From: an uncultured Clostridia bacterium
GTDB lineage: Bacteria > Bacillota > Clostridia > Oscillospirales > Ruminococcaceae
NCBI GenBank assembly: GCA_945829235.1
Contig: CALZUA010000009.1
Span: 48,195 to 112,194 of the forward strand
Direction of reading: 5' to 3'
Length of the DNA: 64,000 bases
Position 1 is the stretch's first letter. Each line of letters starts with the position of its first letter. This document shows positions 34,855 through 43,295 of this stretch, in pieces. A program made the translations under genes and the position numbers. Below the pieces are notes generated by a model. It saw only the letters and a list, made by a program, of their open reading frames with translations. It was not told the origin of the DNA and did not search any database.

Positions 34855-34883
34855 TTTACAATTCGGGAAAAATATACTATAAT
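34855..34883 (+). promoter_or_regulatory. SigA-type promoter of the ABC exporter operon
   Basis: TTTACA (34855-34860) and TATAAT (34878-34883) are 17 bases apart, ~59 bases before the TTG start at 34942. Confidence 0.75.
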
Positions 34884-34941
34884 AATAGTTGCGGCAAAAA
34901 ATTTGTCGATTTTCCGCAAATTGTTAAAGGAGATAATTATC

Positions 34942-36663
34942 TTGTTAAAACTTGCTCGTTATCTGAAAGAATTTAAGCTGAACGTTATAATAGGTCCGCT
35001 CTGCAAGCTCACCGAGGCGATTTTTGAGCTTATCGTGCCGCTTGTAATGGCGCAGATTATCGATGTCGGCATAAAAAACGGCGACTCCGACTACATCTGG
35101 CAAAACGGAATTATTCTGATTGTTCTCGCGGTGTGCGGACTTTCGTTTGCGCTTGTGTGTCAATATATGGCGTCTGCGGCTTCGCAGGGAGTGGGCACGC
35201 GGCTTCGCGCGGATTTGTACTCCCATATCAACACGCTGTCCTTTAAAGAACTGGACAGGCTCGGCACGGCGGCTTTCGTCACGCGTATCACAAACGATGT
35301 TAACCAAGTTCAAACTGCCGTTGCAATGTTAATCAGACTTGTTGTCCGCGCACCTTTTCTTGTTATCGGCGCGACAATTATGTCTTTCTCAATAAGCCCG
35401 CGTTTGTCGCTGATTTTCTTTGGGGCAATGGCGGCGATTGTGCTGGTGATGTTCCCGATAATGAAAGCAACCGTCAAGCTGTTCAAAAAGCAACAAAAGT
35501 CCCTTGACGGTATCTCGCGCATAACCCGTGAAAATCTCTCGGGAGTGCGCGTGGTAAGGGCGTTTGCGCGGCAGGATTACGAAAAACAGCGCTTTGAGGC
35601 AGAAGCCGAGGAATACCGCACCTTCGCGGTAAAAGCGGGCAGAATTAACGCTCTGCTCAATCCCGCGATTTTTATTGCCGTAAATGTCGCGTACCTGCTG
35701 ATTGTGTGGCTCGGAGGCGGTTTCACGGACGCGGGTATCGACGGGCTGACGCAAGGTAAAGTAATTGCGCTCGTCAACTATATGACGCAGATTTCGCTGG
35801 CGCTGGTTGTTGTCGCGAACCTTGTCACGATTTTCACAAAAGCGGCGGCTTCTTCGGCGAGAATAAACGAGATTTTCGATATGGAGTCCTCGATAAAATC
35901 GCCCGAAAATTCCCCGAAAACCGATGAAAATGCGCCGTTTATCGCTTTCGATAACGTAAACTTTTCCTACGCGGGCGAGGAAAACTCGCTTGAAAATATC
36001 ACGTTTACGCTGAACCGCGGCGAAACGCTCGGCATTATCGGCGGCACGGGTTCGGGTAAAACAACGCTCGCGCACTTGCTTTGCCGGTTCTACGATGTGA
36101 GCAGCGGCGCGGTGAAAATCGGCGGCGCGGACGTGCGCGATTATCCGACCGATGAGCTTCGGAGGAAAATCGCCGTTGTTCCGCAGAAAACTGAGCTGTT
36201 GTCGGGTACGCTCCGCTACAATATGACGCTCGGACGGGACGATATCCCCGACGAGCAGATTTACCGAGCGCTTGAAGTCGCTCAGGCGAAGGAGTTTACC
36301 GACAACCTTGACGGCGGTCTTGACGCGAAAATTCTTCAGGGCGGCAAGAATTTCTCGGGCGGTCAAAAGCAGCGCCTTGCGATAGCGCGAGCGGTTGCAC
36401 GCGGCTCGGAAATAATCATCTTTGACGACAGCTCCTCCGCGCTCGACTATTCGACAGACGCGAAGCTCAGAAAAGCGCTCGGCGAGATGAACGACATCAC
36501 CTGCGTTATTATCTCGCAGCGCCCGAATTCTATTAAACACGCCGATAAAATTATCGTTCTCGATGACGGACAGGCTGTCGGTATCGGCACTCACGATGAA
36601 CTTTTGACTTCCTGCGAGGTTTACAGAGAAATCTGCAAGTCCACGGGCGATTATTCGGATTGA
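34942..36663 (+). CDS. Heterodimeric ABC exporter, degenerate-site subunit
   Basis: This 573-residue half-transporter has six membrane helices (residues ~15-300) and a C-terminal ATPase domain (~330-570). The P-loop is GGTGSGKTTLA and the signature FSGGQKQR. Walker B ends in FDDSS, with Asp in place of the catalytic Glu, and the switch His is Gln (IISQRPNS). These are the hallmarks of the non-catalytic half of exporters such as TM287/288 or BmrCD, so this subunit pairs with the next gene's product. Substrates of such pairs are drugs or lipids. TTG at 34942 follows AAAGGAG by nine bases; ORF extension to 34831 has no ribosome site and includes the promoter. Confidence 0.93.
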   Translation: MLKLARYLKEFKLNVIIGPLCKLTEAIFELIVPLVMAQIIDVGIKNGDSDYIWQNGIILIVLAVCGLSFALVCQYMASAASQGVGTRLRADLYSHINTLSFKELDRLGTAAFVTRITNDVNQVQTAVAMLIRLVVRAPFLVIGATIMSFSISPRLSLIFFGAMAAIVLVMFPIMKATVKLFKKQQKSLDGISRITRENLSGVRVVRAFARQDYEKQRFEAEAEEYRTFAVKAGRINALLNPAIFIAVNVAYLLIVWLGGGFTDAGIDGLTQGKVIALVNYMTQISLALVVVANLVTIFTKAAASSARINEIFDMESSIKSPENSPKTDENAPFIAFDNVNFSYAGEENSLENITFTLNRGETLGIIGGTGSGKTTLAHLLCRFYDVSSGAVKIGGADVRDYPTDELRRKIAVVPQKTELLSGTLRYNMTLGRDDIPDEQIYRALEVAQAKEFTDNLDGGLDAKILQGGKNFSGGQKQRLAIARAVARGSEIIIFDDSSSALDYSTDAKLRKALGEMNDITCVIISQRPNSIKHADKIIVLDDGQAVGIGTHDELLTSCEVYREICKSTGDYSD

Positions 36664-36673
36664 GGTGAGGAAA

Positions 36674-38416
36674 ATGGCTAAAACAAACAAAAAAGGCGCT
36701 CTGAAACGGCTTTTGCGATATGTAAAGCCGCAGATGCCGCTTGTGATTTTGAGTATAATCTGCGCGGCTGGAAGCGTGCTTCTGTCACTCTACACGACCG
36801 TTCTTATCGGACGCGCGGTTGACTGCATTTCCTCCGAGGGCGTGAATTTCGAGGGAATGTACCCCATTCTTATCACGATTGCGTGCATTATTCCGGCGGT
36901 TGCGCTTTTACAGTGGCTGATGTATTTCGCGACCAACAAAATCACCAACAAAACCGTAAAACAGCTCCGCACGGACATTTTCGCGCATTTGCAGAAACTG
37001 CCGCTCTCGTTCATTGACGCGAAATCGCACGGCGATATACTATCGCGCGTGGTAAACGACGTGGACGCGGTAAGCGACGGGCTTTTGCAGGGCTTCCAGC
37101 AACTCTTCACGGGCGTTGTCACGATAATCGGCACGCTTGTGTTTATGGTGAGCCTGAACTGGCAGATAACGCTGGTTGTCGTGTGTATCACGCCGCTTTC
37201 GTTTGCGGTTGCCGCGATAATCTCGAAGCTCTGCTTCAACAAATTCCGCGAGCAGTCCGCGATAAAGGGCGAACTCACCGGCTTTATCGATGAGCATATC
37301 GGCGCGCAAAGGCTTATGAAATCATTCGGTTTTGAGCAGGAAGCCGAGGAGCAATTCGGCGAAATCAACGAGCGGCTGAACATCTGCGGCAGACGCGCGC
37401 AGTTTTACTCCGCGCTCACAAACCCTTGCACGCGTTTCGTAAACTCGCTTGTCTATGCGGGAGTCGGAGTTTTCGGCGCGCTGTCGGCTGTCAAGACGGT
37501 TGCGGGCGGGTTTACCGTAGGCGATTTGAGTTGCTTTTTGCAGTACGCGAACCAGTACACCAAGCCATTTAACGAGATTTCGGGTGTTATCACGGAGCTT
37601 CAAAACGCGCTTGCTTCCGCTTCGAGAATTTTCACGCTTATCGACCAGCCCGCGGAATCCTCCGATGAACAAAAGAAGGTGCTCGAGAACAGCCGCGGCA
37701 ACGTTGAAATCAAGAATGTTGATTTCTCCTACGTTCCCGAAAAGCCGCTTATCGAGAACCTGAATTTGAACGTCAAGAGCGGTCAGCATATTGCTATCGT
37801 TGGTCCGACAGGTTGCGGAAAGACAACGCTGATTAACCTGCTGATGCGGTTTTACGACGTGACGGACGGCGAAATCTGCGTTGACGGAAACCCGATAAAG
37901 GAACTGACGAGGGACAGCCTGCGCAGAGAGTACGGCATTGTTTTGCAGGAAACTTGGGTGTTCAAGGGAACTGTCCGCGAAAATATTTCCTACGGAAAGC
38001 CGGACGCTTCGCTTGACGAGATAATCGAAGCCGCGAAAAAGGCGCACGCGCACAGCTTTATAAAGCGGCTTCCGCAAGGCTATGACACGGTTATCACGAA
38101 TGACGCGGAGCTGTCGCAAGGGCAAAGACAGTTGCTGTCGATTGCGAGAATTATGCTTTCGCTCCCGCCGATGCTGATTTTGGACGAGGCGACAAGCTCG
38201 ATTGATACAAGAACCGAGCTGAAAATTCAGAGCGCGTTCGACTTGATGATGAAAGGCAGAACATCCTTCGTTGTCGCGCACCGCCTGTCAACAATACGCG
38301 AGGCTGACTGCATTTTGGTGATGAAATCGGGGCATATTGTCGAGCAAGGCACGCATGACGAGCTGATGAAGAATCACGGATTTTATGCGGAGCTGATTGA
38401 GAGCAGACAGCGGTGA
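36674..38416 (+). CDS. Heterodimeric ABC exporter, catalytic subunit
   Basis: This 580-residue half-transporter has six membrane helices followed by a full ATPase domain: P-loop GPTGCGKTTL near residue 375, Walker B MLILDEATSSID with the catalytic Glu, and the switch His in VVAHRLST. Its signature motif is LSQGQRQL, with Gln for Gly, so the site it completes opposite the first subunit is the weaker one. It pairs with the preceding protein to form one exporter. The ATG at 36674 follows AGGTGAGG; the GTG at 36665 is inside that site. The dispersed palindromic element follows immediately. Confidence 0.94.
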   Translation: MAKTNKKGALKRLLRYVKPQMPLVILSIICAAGSVLLSLYTTVLIGRAVDCISSEGVNFEGMYPILITIACIIPAVALLQWLMYFATNKITNKTVKQLRTDIFAHLQKLPLSFIDAKSHGDILSRVVNDVDAVSDGLLQGFQQLFTGVVTIIGTLVFMVSLNWQITLVVVCITPLSFAVAAIISKLCFNKFREQSAIKGELTGFIDEHIGAQRLMKSFGFEQEAEEQFGEINERLNICGRRAQFYSALTNPCTRFVNSLVYAGVGVFGALSAVKTVAGGFTVGDLSCFLQYANQYTKPFNEISGVITELQNALASASRIFTLIDQPAESSDEQKKVLENSRGNVEIKNVDFSYVPEKPLIENLNLNVKSGQHIAIVGPTGCGKTTLINLLMRFYDVTDGEICVDGNPIKELTRDSLRREYGIVLQETWVFKGTVRENISYGKPDASLDEIIEAAKKAHAHSFIKRLPQGYDTVITNDAELSQGQRQLLSIARIMLSLPPMLILDEATSSIDTRTELKIQSAFDLMMKGRTSFVVAHRLSTIREADCILVMKSGHIVEQGTHDELMKNHGFYAELIESRQR

Positions 38417-38422
38417 GTTTTT

Positions 38423-38737
38423 GCCGCGAAGCGTACAAAAGTTTTCGGTCAAGCCTTTTTCAAAAGGCTTGTGGGGCGCGGGGCAAAGCCCCGCACTTGA
38501 GCGAAGCAACCACTCTGCGCGAAGCGCCAAAATAAAAATTCAACACAAACAACCTCCCCGAGCATTTTTCGGTTCAATACCGAAAAATGCAGGGGATAAA
38601 TTTTTTCAAAGCAAGTTTTACGGTAAAACTTGGCTCAAGCCGCGGGTGCAGTCACGCCTTACAAACCTACGATTTTCTCTTACAATGGGGCGTGACTGCA
38701 CCCGCGCGATTTTTCGGGTTCGATGCCCGAAAAATCG
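38423..38737. repeat. Dispersed palindromic element, copy B
   Basis: This second copy of the 23.2-kb element fills the first half of the 682-base gap after the exporter. It has stems at 38451-38470 and 38478-38494 (different sequence from copy A but the same position), an 11-bp stem 38562-38590 with the loop TTCAATA, the 17-bp inverted repeat with arms 38642-38658 and 38689-38705, and a 12-bp stem 38707-38737 with the loop TTCGATG. The stretch around 38497-38560 is nearly identical to 23277-23336. Confidence 0.88.
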
Positions 38738-38807
38738 ACCGCGCCTTTCGCAGAGCCGGCTAAACGGTAAATGCCAAGCCGGTTCAACGGTAAAACTTAG
38801 CAAAAGA

Positions 38808-38922
38808 GCGGGTGAAGCCACGCTTCCCAAACCCGTGGTTTTATCAAGCTTCGGGCGTGGCTTCACCCGCGCGATTTCGGCGGTTCGATGCCGCCGAAAT
38901 CGCCCGGGTTTCGCAGAAACCC
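38808..38922. repeat. Second palindrome-hairpin module next to copy B
   Basis: A 16-bp inverted repeat (38808-38823 with 38855-38870, core GGGTGAAGCCACGC) is followed by a 13-bp stem (38871-38883/38891-38903) with the loop TTCGATG and a small 7-bp hairpin (38906-38922). It is a diverged version of the last two modules of copies A and B. The remaining ~175 bases to the GntR gene hold only its promoter and operator. Confidence 0.8.
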
Positions 38923-39031
38923 AAGTCCGTTCGCAATATAGTACCTAAAATTCCCGCAAATTCTGTTCCAAGCACAGCCAAGCTTGTTGTACAGAAAACA
39001 GGGAATTTTTTTGCTTTTTTCGCAAAAACTC

Positions 39032-39086
39032 TTGACAAAGCTGATTTTATATGTTATACTGTATATGTTGTATATATACAGTATAA
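39032..39086 (+). promoter_or_regulatory. Promoter and palindromic operator of the GntR/ABC operon
   Basis: TTGACA (39032-39037) and TATACT (39055-39060) are 17 bases apart. A perfect 13-bp inverted repeat, TTATACTGTATAT (39054-39066) and its complement (39074-39086), overlaps the -10 box and start site. This is the expected place for autorepression by the YtrA-type GntR protein encoded next. Confidence 0.85.
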
Positions 39087-39098
39087 CAGAGGTGAAAA

Positions 39099-39473
39099 AT
39101 GGATATTATTTTGAGCAACGGCTCCGATGAACCGATTTACGCGCAAATTGTGTCGCAGGTGAAAACGCAGATTATGAACGGAACGCTCACTGCCGGCGAG
39201 GCGCTTCCGTCAATGCGCACGCTTGCCTCACAGCTCCGCATCAGCGTTATCACGACAAAACGCGCCTACGAGGAGCTTGAGCGGGACGGTTTTATCGAGA
39301 ATTTTGCGGGTAAAGGTTGCTTCGTCAAGCGGCAGAACACCGATTTTCTCCGCGAAGAAGCTATCCGTCAGACCGAGGAGCTTATCGCAAGTGCCTGCGA
39401 AAAAGCAAAGCTGTGCGATTTATCCGCAGACGAACTCAAGGATATGATTGACATTATTTACGGGGGAGATTGA
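39099..39473 (+). CDS. GntR family regulator, YtrA subfamily
   Basis: This 124-residue repressor has an N-terminal winged helix (residues ~8-75; LPSMRTLASQLRISVITTKRAYEELERDGFI) and only a short helical C-terminal dimerisation tail, the mark of the YtrA subfamily. These proteins usually repress an adjacent ABC operon involved in envelope stress or antibiotic response. Here the ABC genes follow directly and the perfect operator lies over the promoter. It begins after AGAGGTGAAAA. The stop is one base before the ATPase ATG. Confidence 0.93.
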   Translation: MDIILSNGSDEPIYAQIVSQVKTQIMNGTLTAGEALPSMRTLASQLRISVITTKRAYEELERDGFIENFAGKGCFVKRQNTDFLREEAIRQTEELIASACEKAKLCDLSADELKDMIDIIYGGD

Positions 39474-39474
39474 A

Positions 39475-40353
39475 ATGGAAAACATTCAGAATGCGATTGA
39501 AATCAGCGGCGTTACCAAAAATTACGACGGCTTCAAGCTGGACAACATCAGCTTTTGCGTTCCCACGGGGAGCATTATGGGATTTATCGGGCAAAACGGT
39601 GCCGGCAAGTCCACGACAATCAAGGCGCTCCTCAACATCATCAAAATCGACAGCGGCAAAATCACCATTCTCGGCAAAGACCACCTCAAAGATGAGTACC
39701 AAATCAAGTCGCAGATTGCCGCCGTTTTCGACGAGCTTCCTTTCTACGACGGCTACAACGCCGAGCAAATCAACAAGATGTTCAGCGGTCTTTACAAAAC
39801 GTGGGATAAGGATAAGTATTTCGCGTATATCGAGCGCTTTGGGTTGCCGAGAAAGAAAAAGCTCAAGCAATTCTCCAAGGGTATGAAGATGAAGCTCCAA
39901 ATCGCAACCGCCCTCTCGCACGGCGCAAAGCTATTGATTATGGACGAGGCGACAACCGGTCTTGACCCCGTTGTCAGAAACGAAATTCTCGATATCTTCC
40001 GCGAGTATCTTCAGGACGAAACCAACAGCATCCTGATGTCCTCGCACATCACAAGCGACCTCGAAAAAATCGCCGACTGCGTTACCTTTATCGACAAGGG
40101 TAAAATCCTCCTCACCGGCGTTAAGGACGAAATTCTCGAACAGCACGGCGTTATCAAGTGCAAAAAAGACGAGCTTTCCCAAATCGCGCGCGAGGACTTT
40201 ATCAGCGCAAGAATAAACGAGTTTGGCGCGGAGGTTATGGTTGCCGACCGCGAAGAATGCAAGAAAAAATACCCCGCCCTCCTCATCGAAAAAACCACGC
40301 TCGAAGAAATTATGCTGTTCTATGTAAACCGTGAGAAAAAGGAGTGGAGCTGA
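39475..40353 (+). CDS. ABC transporter ATP-binding protein of YtrA-type operon
   Basis: This 292-residue ATPase has the P-loop GQNGAGKSTTI near residue 38, signature QFSKGMKMKL near 128, Walker B LLIMDEATTGLD near 150, and switch His in MSSHITSDLEK. It belongs to the branch resembling YtrB/EcsA/BcrA, with a C-terminal ~80-residue extension. It powers the two ABC-2 permeases that follow. The ATG at 39475 follows GGGGGAG; it starts just after the GntR stop. Its stop overlaps the next start (TGATG). Confidence 0.93.
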   Translation: MENIQNAIEISGVTKNYDGFKLDNISFCVPTGSIMGFIGQNGAGKSTTIKALLNIIKIDSGKITILGKDHLKDEYQIKSQIAAVFDELPFYDGYNAEQINKMFSGLYKTWDKDKYFAYIERFGLPRKKKLKQFSKGMKMKLQIATALSHGAKLLIMDEATTGLDPVVRNEILDIFREYLQDETNSILMSSHITSDLEKIADCVTFIDKGKILLTGVKDEILEQHGVIKCKKDELSQIAREDFISARINEFGAEVMVADREECKKKYPALLIEKTTLEEIMLFYVNREKKEWS

Positions 40354-41072
40354 TGAAAGGTCTTGTTTATCAGGAGTTTCTGCGCTCGCGGAAGGCTCTG
40401 ATTTTCGGCACAATCGGCGCAGTTGCCGTTGCCGGACTGTTTATACTCACCGGTTTGAGCTTTCGCTTCGGAAACCTCGCGCTTCTCCCCAAAGTCGCTT
40501 ACGAGGGATTTTTCAACATCATCAGCACCGTTGCACTTCCGCTTCTCGCGTTTATTTCGGGAATTACCGTGCAGTCGGCAAGCTCCGCGGACAGCGAAGC
40601 AAACCTCTTACAAAGAATGTTCCGCAAGTCCACTCCCATAACCCCGTTCAGATACGCAGCCGCGAAATTTATCCTGATGAGCTGTTATCTCGTTCTCGGA
40701 CTTGCGCTTGCCTACGGGCTTTCAACAGCATTCTGCGCGGCTTTGGAAATCCCGTTCACCACGGAAAATATCGCGACAATGTTCGCGTGCGTTGAAATAA
40801 TTTTGCTGTTCAGCGTGCTGATGACCGTTCTCCAAGCTTTTTTGCACGCGTCACGCGACAAAGTCGGGCTGATACTTTTGCTTGTTTTCCTCGCGCCGAT
40901 AATGATTGTCGGTTTAATTATGACCTTGAACAATATCGAGCTTAATCTCTCGTTTGATGACATCTTGCACTTTTTCACTACAATTTTCCCGTTCACGCCG
41001 CTTATCATCGCGGTAATTCTCGGCGGGGGACTTTTCCTCACAACCGCCGCTTACAAAAGGAGGGAAAAATAA
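40353..41072 (+). CDS. ABC-2 type permease subunit 1
   Basis: This 239-residue membrane protein has about six hydrophobic segments and the charged N terminus (MKGLVYQEFLRSRKAL) typical of ABC-2 permeases, which insert a short amphipathic helix before the first span. It would form the membrane part of the exporter with the ATPase before it and the permease after it. Both its start and its stop overlap the adjacent genes by one base, so translation is coupled through the operon. The substrate is unknown. Confidence 0.85.
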   Translation: MKGLVYQEFLRSRKALIFGTIGAVAVAGLFILTGLSFRFGNLALLPKVAYEGFFNIISTVALPLLAFISGITVQSASSADSEANLLQRMFRKSTPITPFRYAAAKFILMSCYLVLGLALAYGLSTAFCAALEIPFTTENIATMFACVEIILLFSVLMTVLQAFLHASRDKVGLILLLVFLAPIMIVGLIMTLNNIELNLSFDDILHFFTTIFPFTPLIIAVILGGGLFLTTAAYKRREK

Positions 41073-41767
41073 TGCGCGGACTTCTTTACAACCAGCTTTT
41101 CACGTTTCGCCTGCCTCTCGGGGCAATTTTCGGCTCGCAGATTTTCGCGATGTTCGTCGCGATTGCGGGCGGCAATGATTTTTCCACGCAGTTTGGAATG
41201 GGCATCTGTATGATTGCACCGTACATAATTTTTCTGCTCACAAACTCCGAGCTTTTCCATTATGACGAGGGCGAAAAATGGTGCTGTTTCGCTGTTTCAA
41301 CGCCGCAATCCTTCAAAGGACAGGTCGCCGCAAAGTATCTCTTTTCGCTCGGCATAAACGTTTTGACGTTACTCACAAGCCTGATTTGTTGTGGAATTTT
41401 GTCGGCGGTTTCGGGCGAAAACCTGATTTCAAATATGCGAATGGGGCTGTTGTTTTTCGGGATTACGGTTACTTTCAACGCGTTTGAGTTCCCGTTTTAC
41501 TTCCGCTTCGGCTCGGAGCACGGCTCGCAAATCAAAGCCGTTTCAATCGGCATTGTACTGCTTGCGGTGTGCATTTACGGGCTTTTCGGCGATATCTCGT
41601 TCTTGTTCAGCGACACCATCGTAGAGGATTTGCTCAACCTCTTCAACGGCACGGCTTTCCGCACAATGTCAACATTTTTGCCCGCGATATCCGTTGCACT
41701 GCTCTTTCTTTCGTTTTTGATTTCTGTTCCGCTTTATCGAAAAGGTATCGAGTGCTACGAGAAATAA
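41072..41767 (+). CDS. ABC-2 type permease subunit 2
   Basis: This 231-residue membrane protein has six predicted helices and an N terminus (MRGLLYNQLFTFRLPLG) like that of subunit 1. The second half holds YFRFGSEHGSQIKAVSIG, similar to a segment seen in ABC-2 permeases of antibiotic-export or acetoin-type operons. It is the last gene of the GntR operon and ends before a shared terminator with the convergent DHH gene. Confidence 0.85.
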   Translation: MRGLLYNQLFTFRLPLGAIFGSQIFAMFVAIAGGNDFSTQFGMGICMIAPYIIFLLTNSELFHYDEGEKWCCFAVSTPQSFKGQVAAKYLFSLGINVLTLLTSLICCGILSAVSGENLISNMRMGLLFFGITVTFNAFEFPFYFRFGSEHGSQIKAVSIGIVLLAVCIYGLFGDISFLFSDTIVEDLLNLFNGTAFRTMSTFLPAISVALLFLSFLISVPLYRKGIECYEK

Positions 41768-41773
41768 TAAACA

Positions 41774-41803
41774 AAACCGTGACTTTTCAGCCACGGTTTT
41801 TTG
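41774..41803. terminator. Bidirectional terminator between permease and DHH genes
   Basis: AAAACCGTG pairs with CACGGTTTT, with A and T runs on both sides, between two convergent genes. Confidence 0.8.
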
Positions 41804-43294
41804 TTATTCAACAGGCTCGTAAAGAGCATCGAAAATCTTGCGTTTCACGACATAAACATCATTGTCATCACCCTCGGTGTAGCAAAGAAAATCGCCCTTC
41901 TGCCCCGACATATAGCCCTCGTAATTCCACGCGCTGAACACCTTCGTGAACTTGTCGAGCGGCTTCGCAAGTATCGCCGCGCCCTGTCCCGCGCGGCACT
42001 TTTTCGCGTACGGCAAAATCTCGCACGGTTCGCCTGCCGCGATGTCGATAACGGACGGCGCGTACTCAAATTCACCCGTGAACGGCTCGTCAAGCGGCGT
42101 GTATTTCGCGTGAAATTTTCCCGCTTCAACCGGATAAACCTCGCCGACCGAGCCTATCATTATATAAATATCGTTGCGGCTCGTCACCAAAACATCGCCC
42201 TCGAGCGTTCTTATGCGAAATTCCTTGCCCTCGGGCGCGACGTCCGTTGACTTGACGTAGCCGAAAATTCCCGCCTTTTTGCGGAAACGCGCGAACCTCT
42301 CGCGCTCCTTGATACCGTCCGTGAAACGCACCACGTCATAGCACGTCAAGTACTCCTCAACACGCTCCGCGAGATACCGCTCAATCGGCTCTGCGGTGAC
42401 CTTTTTCAGGCTGTCTGCGCTGATAAAACCGCCGGCTTTGTTGAAATGACCGCCGCCGTTGCCGGTTTCCGCCGTGATAAAAGCCGCAAGCTCATTTGCC
42501 GCCGCCTCAATCGAACAGCTCCGCACCGACAGCTTGTATCCGCCAGCGCACTCGTTGAAAATCACGCAGATGTCGATGCTGTCAACCTGTATCACAAAGT
42601 CCCCGATTACCCCGAGAATGTTCGGGTCGCAGGGGTCGGATTTCACAATCGCCGCGCGGTATTTATCGAGATAATTGTTGTGCGAAATCGCAATTCCCGC
42701 CGTTTCCAGCTCGGAAATGCTGAAATTCGCGTACTTCAGCCGCGTCACCAGCGACTTGTCATATCGAAGATAATCAATCATATCTCGGTCTAGCGGGTGA
42801 CTTATCTCGGAGAGCTGACTGCTGTCCATATACAAGCCGTAGTAAAGCCCCGTGGCAATGCGCGAATCCGCATTTACGTCAAAGCCTGCGTCTTTCAGCA
42901 TCGCGTAGCAAATTGTCGAACAGCTCACCAAATTGCAACGAATTTCGCTCATTTCATCGGAGATTTTTCCCGTAGCGTGGTGGTCGATAACGGCAACGTT
43001 TTCCGCGTCAAAATGCGCGACATTGCCCTGACCATACTGGCAATCTACCGTGAGCAAAAGCTCGGGCTTTTCCAGCTCGCGCGTGTATTCAAGCGGGATT
43101 TCAAGCTCGGAAAGCATCAGCTTCATATTGCTTTTCGAGATAACATTCCGCCCGCCGTAAATCATTTTCACGTCTTTTCCGAGCGACTTGAAATACCTGA
43201 AAAGCGCGTAGCCCGAGCCGACTGCGTCCGCATCGGGGTTGTCGTGGAGCTGAATTACAATTTGGTTAAAGCGCAGTAAATCGGTTAGTTTCAT
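41804..43294 (-). CDS. DHH family phosphoesterase with C-terminal extension
   Basis: This 496-residue protein has an N-terminal DHH domain: HDNPDADAVGSG at residues 17-28, VDC at 83-85 and DHHATG at 104-109. The DHHA1 domain ends in GGGHFNKAGG at 280-289. These motifs belong to NrnA-like enzymes that cleave short nucleotides or cyclic dinucleotide products. Residues ~340-496 form a beta-rich extension (FRIRTLEGDVLVTSRNDIYIMIG and VEAGKFHAKYTPLDEP) that I do not recognise in NrnA or GdpP. There is no membrane helix. It is the last gene of the operon: the TIR gene's stop lies one base before its ATG (TGAGATG), so translation is coupled. Confidence 0.88.
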   Translation of the reverse strand: MKLTDLLRFNQIVIQLHDNPDADAVGSGYALFRYFKSLGKDVKMIYGGRNVISKSNMKLMLSELEIPLEYTRELEKPELLLTVDCQYGQGNVAHFDAENVAVIDHHATGKISDEMSEIRCNLVSCSTICYAMLKDAGFDVNADSRIATGLYYGLYMDSSQLSEISHPLDRDMIDYLRYDKSLVTRLKYANFSISELETAGIAISHNNYLDKYRAAIVKSDPCDPNILGVIGDFVIQVDSIDICVIFNECAGGYKLSVRSCSIEAAANELAAFITAETGNGGGHFNKAGGFISADSLKKVTAEPIERYLAERVEEYLTCYDVVRFTDGIKERERFARFRKKAGIFGYVKSTDVAPEGKEFRIRTLEGDVLVTSRNDIYIMIGSVGEVYPVEAGKFHAKYTPLDEPFTGEFEYAPSVIDIAAGEPCEILPYAKKCRAGQGAAILAKPLDKFTKVFSAWNYEGYMSGQKGDFLCYTEGDDNDVYVVKRKIFDALYEPVE

Positions 43295-43295
43295 C

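Noticed and set aside
38707..38737. tRNA gene suggested by the GGTTCGATGCC sequence
   Set aside because: Only a T-arm-like hairpin is present. No acceptor, D or anticodon stem can be built around it, and the stem extends to 12 bp.
38397..38948. 183-codon ORF through the palindromic element
   Set aside because: It is only the translation of repeat DNA; the product breaks in copy A.
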